A DNA stretch of 64,000 nt from Amycolatopsis rifamycinica (lineage in GTDB: Bacteria; Actinomycetota; Actinomycetes; Mycobacteriales; Pseudonocardiaceae), in assembly GCF_000695625.1 (NCBI RefSeq), contig NZ_JMQI01000054.1, positions 1 through 64,000 on the forward strand. The letters are read 5' to 3'. A program made the position numbers and the translations under genes. Position 1 is the stretch's first letter. Each line of letters starts with the position of its first letter. Shown here one piece after another: positions 49,014-58,855 of this stretch. The notes below the pieces were generated by a model. It worked only from the letters and a program-made list of their open reading frames with translations, was not told the origin of the DNA and searched no databases.

Positions 49014-49909
49014 CCGCCGTCCTTTCGCCCGGGCACCGGTTCGTGACGAGCGACGGCGCCGCGCTGCACGTCTCGCAGACCGGGCCGGCCGACTCCGCGG
49101 TCACGCTGGTGCTCGTCCACGGCTGGACGCAGGACCACCGGACGTGGGACTTCGTGCTGCCGCACCTCGACCCCGGCCTGCGCGTGCTGCGCTACGACCT
49201 GCGCGGCCACGGCCGGTCGGCGCCCGCCCGGCCCGGCGGTGCCACGATCGCCCGGCTGGCCGACGACCTCGCCGAGCTGATCGCCGATCGCGTCCCGGAG
49301 GGGCCGCTGGTGCTGGCCGGCCACTCGATGGGCGGCATGACGCTGATGGTGCTGGCCGAACGGCACCCGGGTCTCGTCGGCGAGCGGCTGGCGGGCGCGG
49401 CTTTCGTCGCGACGTCGTCGGGGGACATGGACAAGCTGACCCTCGGCTTCCCGGGCCTGGTCGGCCGGAGCGTGACGCGCTTCGAGCCGCGGGTGGCGAA
49501 GCTGCTGGCCGGACTCCGGAGCGACACGCTGCGGCTGCGGCCGGGCCTGGTCCGCTCGGGTGCCCGGCGGCTGGTGTTCGGGGTGCGCCCGGGGCGCGAG
49601 CAGGTGGACAGCGTCGTCGAGCAGCTGCTGCGCGCGCACCCGGCCAGCGCGGGCCTGTTCCTGGACGCCATCGCGGCCCACCGCGGCGTCGGCGGGCTCG
49701 GCGCGCTGTGCGACGTCCCGTCGGTGGTGCTGGCCGGGGAGCGCGACCGGCTGTGCCCGCTGCCGCACGCGAAGGTGATCGCGGACGAACTGCCGCACGC
49801 GGAATTCATCCGGTTCCCCGGAGCCGGGCACATGCTCCCGCAGGAACGCCCCATCGAGGTCGCGCGCCGCATCTCCGCGCTGGTCCGCACGGCCGCCACT
49901 TTCACGTGA
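49010..49909 (+). CDS. Alpha/beta-hydrolase coupled to the diiron oxygenase
   Basis: A 299-residue alpha/beta-hydrolase fold. The oxyanion region is LVHGWTQDHRTW, the nucleophile elbow AGHSMGGMTL (Ser about 104), the acid near LAGERDRLCPLP, and the His in FPGAGHMLPQERP. The substrate is probably an ester or epoxide linked to the oxygenase. The last residues (ATFT) and the TGA stop come from an 18-bp palindromic repeat, so its 3' end was set by the repeat. Confidence 0.9.
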   Translation: MTAVLSPGHRFVTSDGAALHVSQTGPADSAVTLVLVHGWTQDHRTWDFVLPHLDPGLRVLRYDLRGHGRSAPARPGGATIARLADDLAELIADRVPEGPLVLAGHSMGGMTLMVLAERHPGLVGERLAGAAFVATSSGDMDKLTLGFPGLVGRSVTRFEPRVAKLLAGLRSDTLRLRPGLVRSGARRLVFGVRPGREQVDSVVEQLLRAHPASAGLFLDAIAAHRGVGGLGALCDVPSVVLAGERDRLCPLPHAKVIADELPHAEFIRFPGAGHMLPQERPIEVARRISALVRTAATFT

Positions 49910-49914
49910 AAGTG
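49897..49914. repeat. 18-bp palindrome CACTTTCACGTGAAAGTG, copy 2
   Basis: A perfect palindrome spanning the stop codon of the hydrolase (TGA at 49907-49909). It supplies the final residues TFT of the protein. Confidence 0.9.
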
Positions 49915-49924
49915 ACCACCAGGG

Positions 49925-49952
49925 GGCGGCACTTTCACGTGAAAGTGCCGCC
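49925..49952. repeat. 18-bp palindrome, copy 3, extended to a 28-bp palindrome
   Basis: The core CACTTTCACGTGAAAGTG (49930-49947) is flanked by GGCGG and CCGCC, giving 14 bp of perfect symmetry per half. It lies 7 bp before the stop of the convergent TetR gene, so copies 2 and 3 may act as a terminator pair. Confidence 0.88.
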
Positions 49953-49958
49953 TCGGGG

Positions 49959-50585
49959 TCAGGAGTCCTTGAGCGGGAAGCCGCCGCCGATGCCGCGCCA
50001 GGCCAGGTTGGCCGTCAGGGCCACCGCTTCCTCGCGGCTCATCGACTGGTGGTGGGCCAGCCAGAAGCGGGCGCTGACCTGGCTCATCCCGACCAGCCCG
50101 ACCGCCAGCAGGCGCGCCTTGTCCTCGTCGAGGCCCGCGTCCGCCGTGATCGTCTCCGTGATCGCGTCCACGCTGGCCGACGTCGCCCGGTCGACCGCTT
50201 CCTGGACCGCCGGCTCGCCGCGCAGGTCGGACTCGAACACCATCCGGAACGCGCCCGCGTCGTTGCTGACGAAGTCGAAGAACGCGCCGACCGTCGCCGG
50301 GACGCGCTGCCGGTTCTCCGTGGTCGAGTCCAGTGCCGTCTGCACGCGCTTCACCAGCTCGTCGACGTGGCTCTCCAGCAGCGCGATGTAGAGGTCGAGC
50401 TTGCCGGGGAAGTGCTGGTAGAGCACGGGCTTCGAGACACCCGCGACCTCGGCGATCTCGTCCATCGCGGCGGCGTGGTAGCCGTTCTCGGCGAAGACCC
50501 GCTGCGCCGCGGCGAGGAGCTGGGCCCGGCGCTCGGTCCGGGGCAGCCGCACCCCACGTTGCTGCACCCGCGTCATCTCCGTCAT
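49959..50585 (-). CDS. TetR-family regulator (Rv3208-like)
   Basis: A 208-residue regulator. The HTH is RRAQLLAAAQRVFAENGYHA then AAMDEIAEVAGVSKPVLYQHF, and the rest is a TetR ligand domain. In M. tuberculosis Rv3208 lies between DUF3107 and the DUF3152 gene, which fits this position. ATG 50585 is used. It is divergent from an alpha/beta-hydrolase gene across 113 bp; a weak inverted motif TAC-TCGCCG-GTA sits in the gap. The effector is unknown. Confidence 0.9.
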   Translation of the reverse strand: MTEMTRVQQRGVRLPRTERRAQLLAAAQRVFAENGYHAAAMDEIAEVAGVSKPVLYQHFPGKLDLYIALLESHVDELVKRVQTALDSTTENRQRVPATVGAFFDFVSNDAGAFRMVFESDLRGEPAVQEAVDRATSASVDAITETITADAGLDEDKARLLAVGLVGMSQVSARFWLAHHQSMSREEAVALTANLAWRGIGGGFPLKDS

Positions 50586-50698
50586 GCTCGTCCTCCCGTC
50601 ATCGCTTCTTCGACGGGCGGGGTCGCCACCGCGTGAAGTCGCCCTGAAGATTACTCGCCGGTACGTGTGCCGCGCCAAGGGTCGGGCATTCTGGACCC

Positions 50699-51673
50699 GT
50701 GGACACCCCCGTGCAGGCCCGGCCGCCACTGACCCACGTGCCGCTCTCGAACCGGGTCCTGCCCTCGCTCGACCCGGTCCCGCCGCCCTGGCCGGCGGCG
50801 TTCGAAGAGGTCGGTACGGCCCGGCTCCACGTCCGCCGCACGCCCGGCCCGGACGACGTGCCCGCGGTGTACGTCCACGGCCTCGGCGGCTCGTCGACCA
50901 ACTGGACGGACCTGGCCGCGCTGCTCGCGCCGGTCGCCGGCGGCACGGCACCCGACCTGCCCGGGTTCGGCTACTCCGAGCCCGAAGAGGGCTTCGACTT
51001 CACGCTCCAGGCGCACGCGGACGTCGTCGCGCGGCACATCGGGGACACCGGGCCGGTGCACCTGTTCGGCAACTCGATGGGCGGCGCGATCGCCCTGCTG
51101 GTCGCGGCGCAGAGGCCGGAGCTGGTGAAGACGCTGACGCTCATCTCGCCGGCGGTGCCGGACCTGCGGCTGGACCCGCGGCGGCTGTCGGACCCGCGGA
51201 TGGCGCTCGCGTACCTGCCGCTCGTCGGCGCGCGCGTGCGGGCCCAGCTGGCCGCGCTGGAACCGCGGGAACGCGCCGCCCAGGTCATCAAGCTGTGCTT
51301 CGCCGACCCGTCGCGGTTCCCCGAGAGCCGGCTCGACGAGCTGACCGAGGAACACGGCGCCCGTGCCGGGTTCGCCTGGGCCGCGCCCGCGATGGCCCGC
51401 AGCACGTTCGCCATCTTCCGGGCGTGGTCGACGCTGGGGAAGGCGTCGCTGTGGTCGGTCGCGCCGCGGGTCAAGGCGCCGACGCTGGTGGTCTGGGGCC
51501 GGGAGGACCGCGTCATCTCGGTGAAGCGCGCGGTGCGGACCGCCCGGGCGATCCCGCGGGCCCGGTTGCTGGTGCTCCCGCGCACCGGGCACGTGGCGCA
51601 GATGGAGCGTCCGGTCGTCGTCGCGAAGGCGGTCCTGGGCATGTGGGAGCACGTCGAAGCGGGCACTTGGTAG
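50699..51673 (+). CDS. Alpha/beta-hydrolase
   Basis: A 324-residue alpha/beta-hydrolase. The oxyanion region is VYVHGLGGSSTNWTDL, the nucleophile elbow FGNSMGGAIALLVAA (Ser near residue 125), the acid in VVWGREDRVISV, and the His in PRTGHVAQMERPVV. There is no signal peptide. GTG 50699 has no Shine-Dalgarno and follows CATTCT by about 7 nt, so it is probably leaderless. The substrate is unknown. Confidence 0.9.
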   Translation: MDTPVQARPPLTHVPLSNRVLPSLDPVPPPWPAAFEEVGTARLHVRRTPGPDDVPAVYVHGLGGSSTNWTDLAALLAPVAGGTAPDLPGFGYSEPEEGFDFTLQAHADVVARHIGDTGPVHLFGNSMGGAIALLVAAQRPELVKTLTLISPAVPDLRLDPRRLSDPRMALAYLPLVGARVRAQLAALEPRERAAQVIKLCFADPSRFPESRLDELTEEHGARAGFAWAAPAMARSTFAIFRAWSTLGKASLWSVAPRVKAPTLVVWGREDRVISVKRAVRTARAIPRARLLVLPRTGHVAQMERPVVVAKAVLGMWEHVEAGTW

Positions 51674-51754
51674 GCCGATCGGGTGACGGCGGGTTCACTC
51701 GATGATCCGCCAGTCGCCGATAACGGTTCGGTGGCGCTGTGGCACTCTGGTGCG

Positions 51755-52915
51755 GTGGACCGGGTGAAGCAGGATGCGCGAGGCGAGGATCGGCGGCCGC
51801 CCCACCGCGCCTCGGCCCGCCGGACGCCGGACGCCGAGGACCACCCCCGCACCGGCCAGTACCGCCCGGCGAAGGCGTCGGCGCAGCGCCTCGACGAGGA
51901 CCGCTACCGCCCCGGCGGGCGGCGGACCAGCGCCGAACCGCTGAGCGCCTCCTGGAAGCCGCACGTCGAAGCCCCGCGGGAGAAGCAGCCCGAGACGCCG
52001 AAGACCGGCATCGCGAAGCTGACGAAGACGTACGGCTGGCGCGTCTACGCGCTGCCGATCCTCGTCGTGCTGACCGTGCTCGTCCTCGTCAACACGGCCA
52101 ACAGCCCGGCCCAGCCGATCGCCGAGCAGGGCGACGGCGCCGCCGCGTCCGGCATCGAGTCGGCGGGCGGCGACACCTCCGGCGGCGCGATCGACGGCAA
52201 CGGCGAGCAGGCCATCCCCGAGAACCCCGCCACCCCCGTCGACCTCAAGGTCCCGACCGCCGAGCTGCCCGACGGCGGCCCGTTCACCCAGGCGGGCGCC
52301 GGCAAGTGGCACGTCGTCCCGGGCAGCGGCCCGAAGGTCGGCACCGGGAAGCTGTACACCTACACCATCGAGGTCGAGGACGGGATCGACCCGTCGAGCT
52401 ACGCCGGGGACGACGCCTTCGCCGCGGCCGTCCAGGGCACGCTGTCGGACCCGAAGAAGGGCTGGACCTGGGACGGCAAGATCGCGTTCCAGCGGGTGGA
52501 CGGCAACTTCCCCAACCCGTCCTTCAAGGTGAGCCTCACCACGCCGGAGACCACCCACCGGCCGGACGCCTGCGGGTTCCAGATCAAGTTCGAAGCCTCC
52601 TGCTACCGCAAGAGCCTCGGCCGCGTGCTGATCAACCTGGCCCGCTGGGTGCGCGGCGCGAAGGCCTACGGCGCCGACATGACCGGGTACCGGCAGTACG
52701 CCATCAACCACGAGGTCGGGCACGCCCTGGGCAACCAGCACGTCGGCTGCGGCGGCAACGACCAGCCGGCGCCGGTGATGATGCAGCAGTCCTTCGGCGT
52801 CAACGACGACTACGTCGCGATGCTCAACGACATCCCCGGCGGCGACAAGGGCAAGGTGGCCAAGGACGGCCGCATCTGCAAGACCAACTCGTGGCCGAAC
52901 CCCACCCCGCAGTAA
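51755..52915 (+). CDS. DUF3152 membrane-anchored protein with metzincin-type HExxHxxGxxH motif
   Basis: About 386 residues. A basic disordered N-terminus (1-95) precedes one TM helix (YALPILVVLTVLVLVNTANS, about 97-116), a linker and an extracytoplasmic DUF3152 domain. The domain contains HEVGHALGNQH from about residue 319, a full metzincin zinc signature, with a downstream Met (VMMQQS) that could be the Met-turn, and several Cys. This suggests a surface metallopeptidase. Start choice is uncertain (GTG 51755, 51731 or 51683). Equivalent to Rv3207c. Confidence 0.85.
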   Translation: MDRVKQDARGEDRRPPHRASARRTPDAEDHPRTGQYRPAKASAQRLDEDRYRPGGRRTSAEPLSASWKPHVEAPREKQPETPKTGIAKLTKTYGWRVYALPILVVLTVLVLVNTANSPAQPIAEQGDGAAASGIESAGGDTSGGAIDGNGEQAIPENPATPVDLKVPTAELPDGGPFTQAGAGKWHVVPGSGPKVGTGKLYTYTIEVEDGIDPSSYAGDDAFAAAVQGTLSDPKKGWTWDGKIAFQRVDGNFPNPSFKVSLTTPETTHRPDACGFQIKFEASCYRKSLGRVLINLARWVRGAKAYGADMTGYRQYAINHEVGHALGNQHVGCGGNDQPAPVMMQQSFGVNDDYVAMLNDIPGGDKGKVAKDGRICKTNSWPNPTPQ

Positions 52916-53004
52916 TCCCAGCATCCGGACTGGGGAAGGCATATTTGCCCGCGCGCGTTGTGCATAGTGGGATGGACGCGATACGCGCGCGAGATGGAGG
53001 ACCC

Positions 53005-54180
53005 ATGTCAGCACTGCCGCCGCTCGTCGAGCCGGCTGCCGAGCTCACCAAGGAAGAGGTGGCCCGGTACAGCCGTCACCTGATCATCCCGGACGTCGGG
53101 GTGACCGGGCAGAAGCGGCTGAAGAACGCCAAGGTCCTGGTGATCGGGGCCGGCGGCCTCGGCAGCCCCGCGCTGCTGTACCTGGCCGCCGCCGGGGTCG
53201 GCACGCTCGGCATCGTCGACTTCGACGTCGTGGACGAGTCGAACCTGCAGCGCCAGGTCATCCACGGCCAGTCCGACGTCGGCAAGCTCAAGGCCGCGTC
53301 CGCGCAGGAGTCGATCGCCGACGTCAACCCGTTCGTGAAGGTGCACCTGCACACCGACCGGCTGGACTCGTCGAACGCGCTCGAGATCTTCGAGCAGTAC
53401 GACCTGATCGTCGACGGCACCGACAACTTCGCCACGCGCTACCTGGTCAACGACGCCGCGGTGCTGCTGGGCAAGCCGTACGTCTGGGGCTCGATCTTCC
53501 GGTTCGAAGGCCAGGTCAGCGTGTTCTGGGAGGACGCGCCGAACGGCAAGGGCCTCAACTACCGCGACCTCTACCCGGAGCCGCCGCCCCCCGGCATGGT
53601 TCCCTCCTGCGCCGAGGGTGGCGTGCTGGGCGTGCTGTGCGCGTCCATCGGCTCGATCATGGTGACCGAGGCGATCAAGCTCATCACCGGCATCGGCGAG
53701 CCGCTGCTCGGCCGCCTGATCAGCTACGACGCGCTGGAGATGAAGTACCGCGAGGTCAAGATCCGCAAGGACCCGGACACGCCGAAGATCACCGAGCTGA
53801 TCGACTACGAGGCGTTCTGCGGTGTGGTCTCGGACGAGGCCGCGTCGGCGGCGTCCGGCAGCACGATCACCCCGGCGGAACTGAAGGCCAAGTTCGACAG
53901 CGGCGAGAACTTCGCGCTGATCGACGTCCGCGAGCCGCACGAGTACGAGATCGTCAACATCAAGGGCGCGACGCTGATCCCGAAGGACCGGATCCTCTCG
54001 GGCGAGGCGCTGTCGGAGCTGCCGCAGGACAAGCCGATCGTCCTGCACTGCAAGTCCGGAGCCCGGTCCGCCGAGGCCCTCGCCGCGCTGCACGCGGCCG
54101 GCTTCAAGGACGCGACGCACCTCGGTGGTGGCGTGCTCGCGTGGGCCAAGCAGATCGACCCGAGCCTGCCGACCTACTAA
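53005..54180 (+). CDS. moeZ: Adenylyltransferase/sulfurtransferase MoeZ (MoeB-rhodanese fusion)
   Basis: A 391-residue E1-like enzyme that adenylates and sulfurates ubiquitin-like sulfur carriers for molybdopterin, thiamine or cysteine synthesis. The nucleotide site is VLVIGAGGLGSPALLYLAAA, with the dinucleotide Asp in GIVDFDVVDESNLQRQVIH. The C-terminal rhodanese domain (about 285-390) has the active Cys in VLHCKSGARSAE. GATGGAGG precedes ATG 53005. It is equivalent to Rv3206c (moeB1). It could support the molybdenum-dependent nitrate reductase downstream. Confidence 0.94.
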   Translation: MSALPPLVEPAAELTKEEVARYSRHLIIPDVGVTGQKRLKNAKVLVIGAGGLGSPALLYLAAAGVGTLGIVDFDVVDESNLQRQVIHGQSDVGKLKAASAQESIADVNPFVKVHLHTDRLDSSNALEIFEQYDLIVDGTDNFATRYLVNDAAVLLGKPYVWGSIFRFEGQVSVFWEDAPNGKGLNYRDLYPEPPPPGMVPSCAEGGVLGVLCASIGSIMVTEAIKLITGIGEPLLGRLISYDALEMKYREVKIRKDPDTPKITELIDYEAFCGVVSDEAASAASGSTITPAELKAKFDSGENFALIDVREPHEYEIVNIKGATLIPKDRILSGEALSELPQDKPIVLHCKSGARSAEALAALHAAGFKDATHLGGGVLAWAKQIDPSLPTY

Positions 54181-54265
54181 CAGTGGCATTCGCCCGGCCG
54201 GGAAACCGCGTGTGAGCAGCGCGTCTTCTCATTCGTGGACCACCCGGCCGGGTAGCGTCACGCCC

Positions 54266-55063
54266 GTGCGGTCACCCCTCGAACGTCCTCCGGCGCACGT
54301 CTGCGCGGCCTTCGGCGGCCCCGCCGACGGCGGTGAGCGGCTGCCGGATTCGACGGCGTGGCACTGCGGCGACCTCGTGTTCAAGCCGGTCACCGACAAG
54401 GCCAGAACGCTGTGGACCGCGCACGCCCTCGATTACGTCCGCGAGCCGGGCCTGCGGGTCGGCAAGCCGGTCCGCTCCACCGACGGCCGCTGGATCGTCG
54501 GCGGCTGGACGGCGTCGCGCTTCGTCCCCGGCACGCACGAGCACCGCGGCGACGCCTCGGTGCTGGCGGCGGTGAAGCTGCACCGGGCCACCATCGGCCT
54601 CCCGCGGCCGGACTTCCTCGACGCGCGCACCGACATCGACGCCGTCGCCGACCGGGTCGCCTGGGAGGAACTCGAGGTCCCCCTGGAAGAGACCAAGGGT
54701 GGCCGCTGGTTCGAGGTCCTGGCCGGGGCCCGCCGCCCGATCCGCCTGCCGGCGCAGGTGGCCCACGGCGAGCTGCTGGCCGGGTTGTTGTTCGACGGCG
54801 ACGATGTCCCGGGTGTGGTCGACTTCGTGCCGTACTACCGGCCGGGCGAGTACGGCGCGGCGATCGTCGCGGTGGATGCGCTGGCGTGGGGCGGCGCGGG
54901 CCGGGACCTGCTCGAACGCTGGGCCCACCTGCCGGAGTGGCCGCAGCTGCTGCTGCGCGCGGTGCTGTTCCGGCTGGCGTCCAACGCACTGAACCCCAGG
55001 TCGACGCCGGCCTCCCTGGACGGCTTGCGCGCGGCCGCACGTGAGGTGTCCGGCGTCCTTTGA
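54266..55063 (+). CDS. TIGR02569-family protein (Rv3205c-like)
   Basis: A 265-residue protein of the actinobacterial TIGR02569 family, distantly kinase/APH-like (GERLPDSTAWHCGDLVFKPV, VAHGELLAGLLFDGDDVPGV then VDFVPYYRP). The HGELLAGLLF...VVDF pattern resembles the HGDxxxxN...IDF catalytic loops of phosphotransferases. Activity is unknown. GTG 54266 follows TAGCGT by 7 nt, so it is probably leaderless. It follows moeZ as Rv3205c follows Rv3206c. Confidence 0.85.
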   Translation: MRSPLERPPAHVCAAFGGPADGGERLPDSTAWHCGDLVFKPVTDKARTLWTAHALDYVREPGLRVGKPVRSTDGRWIVGGWTASRFVPGTHEHRGDASVLAAVKLHRATIGLPRPDFLDARTDIDAVADRVAWEELEVPLEETKGGRWFEVLAGARRPIRLPAQVAHGELLAGLLFDGDDVPGVVDFVPYYRPGEYGAAIVAVDALAWGGAGRDLLERWAHLPEWPQLLLRAVLFRLASNALNPRSTPASLDGLRAAAREVSGVL

Positions 55064-55145
55064 GGGACGACACGCGTGATCGGAGGGGCGACACGCGTGA
55101 TTGAAGGGGCGACACGCGTGATCGGAGGGGCATCACGCGTGGCTG
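55062..55145. repeat. 21-bp tandem repeat with palindromic CACGCGTG core (4 copies)
   Basis: CACGCGTG starts at 55071, 55092, 55113 and 55134, an exact 21-bp period, embedded in the unit GGAGGGGCGACACGCGTGATC. Each core is self-complementary. The array starts at the stop of the TIGR02569 gene and ends about 205 bp before nasC. Confidence 0.88.
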
Positions 55146-55264
55146 GGGTCTTGTGACCGAGGTCGCAAGATCGCGGGACACACCGGCTAAGCGTCGCTGA
55201 CCTCCTGACTCCCGGTCCGTGGACGCCGATCTCACCGAGCGGGCGGCGGAAACACCGCCGCAAT

Positions 55265-55317
55265 GTCAACTGCCTGAAACATTCGGTCGAATCCGGTTAA
55301 CAAGGCCTCCTTAGCGT
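55265..55317 (+). promoter_or_regulatory. Nas operon promoter region with GlnR-like site
   Basis: GTCAA (55265-55269), 6 nt, GAAAC (55276-55280) fits one a-b pair of the actinobacterial GlnR consensus GTnAC-N6-GAAAC with one mismatch. A weaker second pair overlaps GTTAAC (55296-55301). A TAGCGT -10-like hexamer is at 55312-55317. GlnR control of nitrate assimilation is well known in actinobacteria; its use here is inferred. Confidence 0.45.
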
Positions 55318-55350
55318 CAGGGCAAGCCCGAAACGCCGAGGAGGTGCCCG

Positions 55351-57395
<2,045 letters not shown>

Positions 57396-57399
<4 letters not shown>

Positions 57400-58823
57400 G
57401 CCCCCGTGAAGTCGTCATCGTCGGTTATGGGATGGCCGGAGCCCGCCTCGCCGACGAGATCCGCCGTCGCGACCCCATCGCCGAGCGGGTGCGGCTGACC
57501 GTGCTCGGCGCCGAGAAGCACGCGGCCTACAACCGGGTGCTGCTGTCCGCCGTCGTCGCGGGCGGGATGAGTGCCGAGAGCGTTCGCCTGCACGACGACG
57601 AATGGGCGCAGCGGCACAACATCGACCTGAGGCTCGGCGTCGACGTCGAACGCATCGACCGCGAGAAGCGCTGCGTCGAGCTGGCCGACGGCTCCTCCGT
57701 CGACTACGACGCCCTGGTGCTCGCCACCGGCGCCAACCCGTGGATCCCGCCGGTCGAAGGTCTCGAAGCCGGGCCGGGTGTGGTCGCCTTCCGCAGCCTC
57801 GACGACTGCGCCAAGATCCTCGACGCCGCCCGCTTCGGCGCGCCGGTCGCGGTGCTCGGCGGCGGCCTGCTCGGCCTCGAAGCCGCCCGCGGCCTGGCCG
57901 GGCGCGGGAACCAGGTAACCGTCGTGCACCCGCTGGGCCACGTCATGGAGCGCCAGCTCGACCCGGCCGCCGGCCACGTGCTGGCCCGGCAGCTCACCGA
58001 CATGGGCGTGACGTTCAAGTTCGGCGCCACCGCCGCCCGCTACCTGCCGGGCGACGGCCTCAAGCTCGACGACGGCAGCCTCGTCCCGGCCGACCTCGTC
58101 GTGGTCGCCGCCGGCGTCCGCGCCGAGACGCGCCTGGCCGTCGAAGCCGGCCTCGACGTCGACATGGGGATCCTGGTCGACGACACCCTGCGGACCAGCG
58201 ACGGCCGCATCCACGCTCTCGGCGACTGCGCCCGCCACCCCGGCGCCCCGGCCGGGCTGATCCAGCCCGCTTGGGAACAGGCGTCGGTCCTGGCCGACGT
58301 CCTGACCGGCACGAACGCGGCCGCCCGCTACCGCGGCACGACCGCCGTGACCCGGCTGAAAGCCCGCGGCATCGACCTGGCCGCGCTGGGCGAAACGCAG
58401 CTCGAAGCGTCCGACGGCGGCGCCGAGGTGCTGACCTTCAACGACCCGACGGGCGGCCGGTACGGCAAGCTCGTCGTCCGCGAAAACCGCGTCACCGGGG
58501 CGATCCTGCTCGGCCTGCCCGACGCGGCCGCCACCATCACCCAGTTCCACGACCGCGGGACGCTGCTGCCGGACGACCGGCTCGCCGTCCTGCTCGGCCG
58601 CGCGCTGCCCAGCGGCAGCACCCCCGCGGCCAGCCCCGCCGACCTGCCCGCGGCCGCGGTGATCTGCCGCTGCAACAACGTCACCAAGGGCCGGCTGATC
58701 GAAGCCTGGAAGGCCGGGGCCACCGACACTCCCGCACTGGCGCGGGCCACGCGAGCGACCACGGGATGCGGCGGGTGCGCGGACACCGTCGGCGGCATCG
58801 CGAACTGGCTCGCCGCGCAATGA
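57396..58823 (+). CDS. nasB: NAD(P)/FAD oxidoreductase with BFD-type [2Fe-2S] domain (nitrate reductase electron-transfer subunit)
   Basis: A 475-residue flavoprotein related to the N-terminal half of NirB. The FAD motif is VVIVGYGMAGARLADEIRRR, a second NAD(P) motif is VAVLGGGLLGLEAARGLAG, and GDCARHP marks the FAD C-terminal loop. The C-terminal BFD domain has Cys ligands in VICRCNNVTKG and TTGCGGCADT. It probably passes electrons from NADH to NasC. The start overlaps the nasC stop, and its own stop overlaps an ATG at the narK start. Confidence 0.9.
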
Positions 58824-58855
58824 CCACCACGAACCGCCGCACTAAGGAGCACGCC

